Positions 58,595-64,000 of a stretch of DNA of 64,000 nucleotides are shown here, piece after piece (the first letter of the stretch is position 1; every line of letters begins with the position of its first letter). This DNA is from Molanna angustata (taxonomy: Eukaryota; Arthropoda; Insecta; Trichoptera; Molannidae), in contig OY754969.1 of the NCBI GenBank assembly GCA_963576475.1, positions 30,053,726-30,117,725 on the forward strand, given 5' to 3'. A program made the position numbers and the translations under genes. The notes under the pieces are model-generated. The model searched no databases, had not been told where the DNA came from, and saw only the letters and a program-made list of their open reading frames with translations.

Positions 58595-58853
58595 CAACAC
58601 ATGCTACCATTACTTGACTACGCTGACGTTGCCTACACTGAGATTCAACTGAAGATCAACTTAACAAACTCGAACGGTTACAAAATGTCTGCATTCGATA
58701 CGTGTTTGGACTCAGGAAGTTCGACCACGTATCCGAGAGCAGGCAACGACTGAACTGGTTAAAGATCCGTCACCGAAGAGATTCCCGTGTTCTTTCCCTT
58801 TATATATTTTGTATTTTTAATACTATAAAAGTCTTTAATTATTATTATTATTA
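58595..58853 (+). pseudogene. LINE RT C-terminal fragment with (ATT)n tail
   Basis: After a frameshift the reading is LDYADVAYT, QLNKLERLQNVCIRYVFGLR, KFDHVSESRQRLNWLKIRHR and RDSRVLSL, the usual end segment of insect LINE RTs (LDYxD...LERLQN..IR..F.L). A tail of ATT units (58838-58853) closes it. It abuts the MITE at 58264. Confidence 0.8.
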
Positions 58854-59094
58854 GGTGATGTATGTATGTCGAGTATCGAGACGACAATGCGTATATGTCA
58901 GAATAGGAAAATGTTGTGTTCGATTCAATATGGTTATATAGTTTTTATAGTTCGATTCAAGTTTTTTCAATTAAGTATTTGACAAAGATATACATTGTTA
59001 AAGATATGGAGAAAACTTACCACGTTAATAAGTTTTGTTGAATTTGATAGTTATATATTTTTATCGGATACCTACCTTGATATTAACAAAACAC

Positions 59095-59340
59095 GATGAA
59101 AACAGAGTGGATGCCTTTGAAAGAAAATTCTTATGTACCTATTAACGACTGTCAAACATGGCATAAAAGATATGTATATCACCGAGCTCTATGATCTTTA
59201 CCAGGACATCAGCATAGTCATGAGCCATGGGGCAGCAGAACTCGAAGGTGGCAGCCAACGATAGAACAGTATGGAGAAGATTCTTGGACACAGATAGGAC
59301 CCATCAAGAGTTGTGACGCTAAGAATAATGATGATGATAT
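59095..59340 (+). pseudogene. RTE-like LINE end with (GAT)n tail
   Basis: RVDAFERKFL at the start and VAANDRTVWRRFLDTDRTHQEL near the end match the RTE pattern A.DR..WR. It ends CGCTAAGAATAATGATGATG. Microsatellite-like ends of this sort are known for RTE elements. Confidence 0.7.
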
Positions 59341-59399
59341 TTTTATGTGAATAAATTAATTGATTGTTGGCAATTATTTAATTTTATTTTCTTAAATTT

Positions 59400-59830
59400 G
59401 TCTTCATAAATTTGAAAGTAAAATAATTTGTTAATTAAATTAAACATACAGAAATGTTTTGAAAATATAGATTTCTTCTTCCTTGCCTCTTCCCAGTTCA
59501 TCTGGAGCGGCCCTTCTGGTATGACCTTTCCTTTCTTGCCCTTCGGAGACCTTTCCATCCTGCGTCATTTCTCTGGTTAGTTGCTCCTCCCTCAACTCCT
59601 TAATATTTGTCCACCAGGTGGCCTATGTACGGCCTCTATTTCTGGACTGAGTGCGTATATCCTGTGTGAGTTTAACTATATGATCCTCATTTCGTCTGGT
59701 AATGTGTCCGTACCATCGGTGTCTGGCCTTTAGTTTCTCCGGAATAGAGGCGACTCCAAAACTACCTCGGACGTATTCATTTCTAATTCGATCCTCCTTT
59801 GTAACACATCTAACTCTATCACTCATAATA
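59400..59830 (-). pseudogene. RTE-like LINE C-terminus
   Basis: The minus strand encodes EDRIRNEYVRGSFGVASIPE, then RHRWYGHITRRNEDHIVKLT and, after a stop, more of the tail (ELREEQLTREMTQDGK, RRAAPDELGR). RIRNEY.RG..GVA.I..K....RWYGH..RR is diagnostic of this LINE type. A second copy of its 3' end lies near 62150. Confidence 0.83.
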
Positions 59831-59874
59831 ATAACTCATAATTCTTTAGTGGTTCCTAAAAATTTCATTTGAAA

Positions 59875-60300
59875 GCAAGCATTACATACATACCATCACG
59901 CCATGTCCCTCGCGGGGTAGGCAGAGAGAACCAAACGCTACTTATTTCTATCTTGACACACATTCATCGCCTCGTCGACATTCATACATTGTCCTATACA
60001 TATTCATTTGTTGTTCATGCTTCTGACATCTCCGCCTTTCAAAATAGCGTTCCCATGGATATGCCATCCCTTACTTGGGCGGCCCCGACCTCTCATTCGA
60101 TTCCTGTCGCAAAGTATATTTTCTTCGTCAGGCGTTCCTCATTCATTCTGCCCATGTGTCTAAACCATCTCAATGTGTTCACTTAAATTCTATTAATGAC
60201 ATCTTTCTTTATCTTACATTCTTTCCTTATGTCCTCATTTCTGACCCTCTCATACATCGTCCTATTATATCTTCTAACATGACTCTTAAAATACTTAATT
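59875..60300 (-). pseudogene. LINE C-terminus, second RTE-like family
   Basis: The minus strand reads YERVRNEDIRKECKIKKDVI, then LRWFRHMGRMNEERLTKKIY followed by stops. RVRNE..RKEC......I....LRWFGH..RM...RLTK.IY is the typical motif run. The 3' end contains GGTTCTCTCTGCCTACC, also present at 47580. Confidence 0.82.
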
Positions 60301-60598
60301 CTATAATGGCATGCATTTATAGAATTACCTACCTGTTAATAATGTATAAAGAGGCTCTGGAGGATATCTATTGCAGGTATGTGTACTATTCCATTGTTAC
60401 AACACATTCCTGGGTTTTCTCCCTTCCATTTCAAATCACCACAATATGTACAAATTATAGACATTCTACCAAAAGTTGATACTGGCTCAGAAATAAATTG
60501 CAACTATAGGTTAATATCTATATTGCAACTATAGGAAAAAGCAGAATTTTCCTTTTGTCTCCATGATTCATGTTTCAATGCCACATCTGTTATTTTAC
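60301..60598. other. Noncoding stretch
   Basis: Nothing recognised. Confidence 0.3.
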
Positions 60599-60663
60599 AT
60601 ACAAAAAAAATAGTGTTTGGCGATATTGTTAAGCGTTTTCAATTTGACTCAGGGGCCTTATGA
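60599..60663. mobile_element. Half of a foldback MITE (family of 44240)
   Basis: ACATACAAAAAAAATAGTG, TTGGCGATATTGTTAAGCG and TTTTCAATTTGACTCAGGGG correspond to the right arm of the MITE. The left arm is missing. Confidence 0.75.
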
Positions 60664-60684
60664 CTTGAAGACTTAGAGGCTGTT

Positions 60685-61023
60685 TTATACTTTTAATGCT
60701 GCTAAGATGGCGCATTCAAGTGCAGTAATTTCTATTACTTCAACGTCTTGCATATTCATCTGATCTATTATCATTAAATTATCACGACTCCCTACCTCTA
60801 TCCAATTACTTGAAGACTGAAAATCTGTACTTCCTCTTTCTTGCTGCAGAAATTGTAATACCCTATACGCCGTCATTTGTAATCTACTGGCTTCACATCT
60901 CCTTTCTTGCTGTTCTTTAGATTCGTTTGCCCTAAGTGCAACCATTCGCAACATGTTATTTTCATGTGCCATTCCTTCTGCACTCTTTAACCTACTCCTA
61001 GAAGAATGACATAACCTGTACAC
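60685..61023 (-). pseudogene. Fragment resembling Helitron-associated ARANE-type repeats
   Basis: This 112-residue minus-strand frame contains ALRANESKEQQERRCEASRL and later NMQDVEVIEITALECAILAA. Charged RAN-E-x-x-E-Q-x-x-R-R-x-x-A-x-R-L repeats are known from the N-terminal part of Helitron helicase-like proteins and related insect repeat proteins. Only one unit is present, so the assignment is tentative. Alternatively it is an unrelated host-derived exon. Confidence 0.35.
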
Positions 61024-63194
61024 CGAAATACAATAATCACCAACTCATTTATGAAAATATCTTTAAACAAATACCTACGTTCTTTCCATATGTGAATGTT
61101 GATTTAAAATTTACCTAAATTCATCGAGAATTGAAATTTCAACTTACATTTTTTTGTAACTATATAGGCTAAAATTTGATTCTGAAAGAAAATAAAATAT
61201 AAAGTTATTAAATATTGGAAAATAAACTAAATCAATACATAATAATTACGATAAAAATATAAAGTAGGTAACTTTCGAATATTTGACAGCTGAAAGAATG
61301 GTGGAACAACGCGAGGAAAGCAAATCTGACCCACAATGCAAAAGGGACCATTTGTTCAACGTGAATTGCTCACTCTCCCTGTGTCGGATTTTATTACTTC
61401 GTGCCATTTGAGGTCTAATTACGATAGGGACGCATATATCAGAATGTTGGTATTTTTGTCATCTTCAGGGAAAATTCACATATATCAATTTTGGCGACTC
61501 GGCGAGTAAAGCATAAAAGCATTCTTTAATTCTTATTATATAACATTTAAACTAACTTTCTTTTGAAAATAATAAAAAAAACATATCAGCTTGTGAGGCT
61601 TTGTGTTTTTATACTGTTTCAAATGTAATATTATAAAAATGTAATATTGTAAGTTTTTTACTCTACTGTAAAATTGCCGATATCCACATAGAAAGATTTC
61701 AAACGAATGTAAGAACAGGCAGCCTTGGGCAGACTGACATGAATATAGTCGTGCACTAAAAATCCTGTTCTAGGGCTAGCAGTTTACATTTTTTATTGAC
61801 AATTAAATGCAATTATGAACCAGGTGATTGTTCCCGTTCCACACTAAATATGTACACAATCTCAACTTTCTGCACTCACAATCATTTCCTCAACAAACAT
61901 ATGGGCTCACACAAAGCAGATCAACCAGGTCCTAATGTCCGCCATAATACCTGTCGTAAATCCAATTTCTGACGCGATTTTTTATTTCAGAGCCATAGAA
62001 AGAGACTAATATGAATCACGCATGGTTTCATTTTTATTGAAATTATTGAAAATCCCTAGAAATGAAAATCAGCATCACAATTCCGTTATATCGAAAATAC
62101 AAATGGTCTTGTAAATGGTCATTGTTTTGTGGAAACAATAACTAGACTTTTTCTGCTTTCTTGCCTCTTCCTAGATCATTTGGATATTCCCTTTTATACC
62201 CTTCTAGTACGCAATCTCCACGACTTTCCGTTTTGAGCCATCTTCGCATCAGCATATCTGTTCACCATCCATCACGTATATAGTTAAAAAAACATACTAA
62301 AACAGTTTATTTGTCAAATCATACCAAAATTATATTAAAACTATTGTTCTTATAAACACAGTAGTCAGTAAATAATTTGGCTTACATATATGGATTTCTA
62401 TTGAATGAAAAGTAAATGGCCGCTCCGCAGCCTTAGATCTTTGACGACCGGGTGCTCTCTTTACAGTCGTAAGCAATTATTTAATTGAAAATATTAATGG
62501 AGTAATTTGTCAGTCGTCGACAGTGCTATAAATTCGTTGCAAACTGCCAAGTGTCAGGGCATCGGCTACACGTTGGAGATCCAAGCCGTGTTCTCGGAGA
62601 TTAGGTACAATAAACTATTGAGAGAGATAATATTATATTTATAGAGGAATACGTATGAGGAAGACCCAGACACTTCCCTATTATGCTGAGAATAATTCGA
62701 GATTGTAATCAACAACTTGGGAAATTTCTTGAAACGAATTTAACAGCGATGATCTCTTGAAAACCTAACACAGTGATCAAATGATGAGGACACCTATATC
62801 TCTTGTTGGTTCAATTTATCTTATAAACCGATTGTCAAGGTATTATTAATTCTTTTTGATGTTGTTCCAAATCAGATTCTAGTTCCAAAAAACGCGCCAT
62901 TTGTGAATCAAGTATATTTTAAGGTATTTAAAGTTAAATTAAAGTGGATATATTTTATAAATATTCCAATGAATTCATTAAATTAATATTTTTCCACAAA
63001 TTCGATTTATTGAGACCAAAATCTCGCGCCGATTTAATTCGACATTTATAGCTACATAATCTAGATCGAATAATACGTGAATATTGTGTCACCTTATAAT
63101 TCTAAAACCAGATATTAGAAAAATCGACCAAATCTAGCTTTGAATTGGTGTTTTTCATAGACATCATCTTAAAATTGTATTCAGAAATGCTTCA
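61024..63194. other. Mostly noncoding stretch
   Basis: It contains one LINE tail near 62150 (listed). No other gene or repeat was recognised. Confidence 0.4.
62145..62240 (-). pseudogene. LINE 3' fragment, family of 59400
   Basis: CTTGCCTCTTCCTAGATCAT and TACCCTTCTAGTACGCAATC match CTTGCCTCTTCCCAGTTCAT and related bases at 59480-59570. Only about 95 bp survive. Confidence 0.55.
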
Positions 63195-64000
63195 TCCAAC
63201 TGTCGATTGCTTCGAGAGAATTTATTTCTCTCTAAAATGAGCGAGATTTGTATGGCCAGGTCTATATTTTTCATGTTTTTTCAACTTTGAAGTCAAAAAA
63301 CACCAATTTAGTGCCTTCGCAGCTTAATATTACATATAATATGAAGTAAATCAGAATTTGGAGAGGAACATTTAGTGTGTATGTGTGTGTTTCTGTTTAA
63401 GAAAATATAAAAAAGTTTATCCCCACAAAACTTTTATACTCAAAATTTTTAATGTTTGTTTCAGTCAGGGGCTATCAACATTGGAATTTTGATTACATTT
63501 TTCCATATATCTTAAAAATCAAGAAGCTGGAACGCTGAAAATTTGTATAAAATATGTACGAATACAATATCTCGAAATTTTTTCACGATAATGTTCCAGG
63601 GTTCCTCAAAATTCAATTATAAAAAAAAATATGATTAATTTATGTGTTCAACTGCATATGTTTCCATTTTTATTTAAATTTGGAAAAAACGCTGAAATAT
63701 TAAAATATTTATGAATCCAATTAGATAAGTTATTTTTATATAAAAAGTTTGAACTATCTGGTAGTATCTCAATCTTTTTTAATCCAACCTTTTAACATTT
63801 TTTTTAAATTTAATTTAGTGACGATATCGTTTCATACAATTTGTATGACAAAATACATAATATCAAAGGGGACTCTTAATAATTTGATACTTTATCTTCA
63901 TACATACCATCAAGCTTGTTTATATATTCAGAGTAGGAAAAAATAAGTGACTTCTACACTATCCTAACTTGACATATGTGTTGTATAAGAAAACAAAATA
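63195..64000 (+). mobile_element. Helitron, forward copy, runs off the window
   Basis: TCCAACTGTCGATTGCTTC follows A at 63194. The 5' hairpin core is GAGAGAAT/ATTTCTCTC, then TTTTCAACTTTGAAGTCAAA and AACACCAATTTAGTGCCTTC. The GT microsatellite is at about 63376-63396 and the later interior matches the other copies at lower identity. The 3' end lies beyond 64000. Confidence 0.83.

Noticed and set aside
58341..58610. Arginine-rich protein
   Set aside because: It lies inside the GC-rich MITE and spans its terminal repeat.
1..64000. CRISPR array, bacterial operon or prophage
   Set aside because: Intron-containing exon pairs, LINEs, SINEs and Helitrons show that the DNA is animal. Tandem repeats here lack spacer-repeat structure.

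Overview
This window reads as intergenic, repeat-dominated DNA of an insect, most likely a moth or butterfly (Lepidoptera). The grounds are strong AT bias, abundant gtaggtacctac-type simple repeats, Helitrons ending in CTAG, tRNA-derived SINEs, RTE-, CR1- and Jockey/R1-like LINEs, and a LINE ORF1 combining a PHD finger with a baculovirus-FP-like C-terminal domain. The species cannot be fixed from sequence alone. No convincing host protein-coding gene is visible. Nearly every recognisable coding stretch belongs to a transposable element, and most are broken.

Layout. 1449-7831 is one reverse Helitron copy split by a CR1-like LINE (about 1531-6915). The LINE 3' UTR is itself split by a 2.3 kb THAP-domain transposon (4077-6373) with an 8-bp target duplication: three nested insertions. 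10.5-14.2 kb has perfect hairpins, a MITE, a decayed LINE tail and a degenerate tandem array of about 314-bp units. 19.8-22.9 kb is a head-to-tail array of three nearly identical Helitrons. 23.8-33.1 kb holds tRNA-SINEs, LINE tails, a 113-bp minisatellite made from a LINE 3' end, and a Penelope-like element remnant with a hammerhead ribozyme. 35.4-44.4 kb has foldback MITEs, a perfect 152-bp-arm palindrome, SINEs, an RTE fragment and another Helitron. 45.3-46.6 kb is the RNase H end of a LINE inside an AT-rich repeat. 48.4-53.0 kb is a nearly complete CR1-like LINE on the minus strand: ORF2 is intact (992 aa) and ORF1 is broken by one in-frame stop. 53.9-64 kb has more Helitron copies, a GA-rich minisatellite, a PIF/Harbinger-like MITE and several LINE tails.

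The elements form families within the window. There are eight Helitron copies, five or six SINE copies, at least three related foldbacks with G/C-run ends, and two or three copies each of several LINE 3' ends. The best candidates for a second look are the hammerhead ribozyme (30146-30204, minus), the THAP transposon, the abutting Helitron array, and a set of nested 3' hairpins shared by LINE-like tails.
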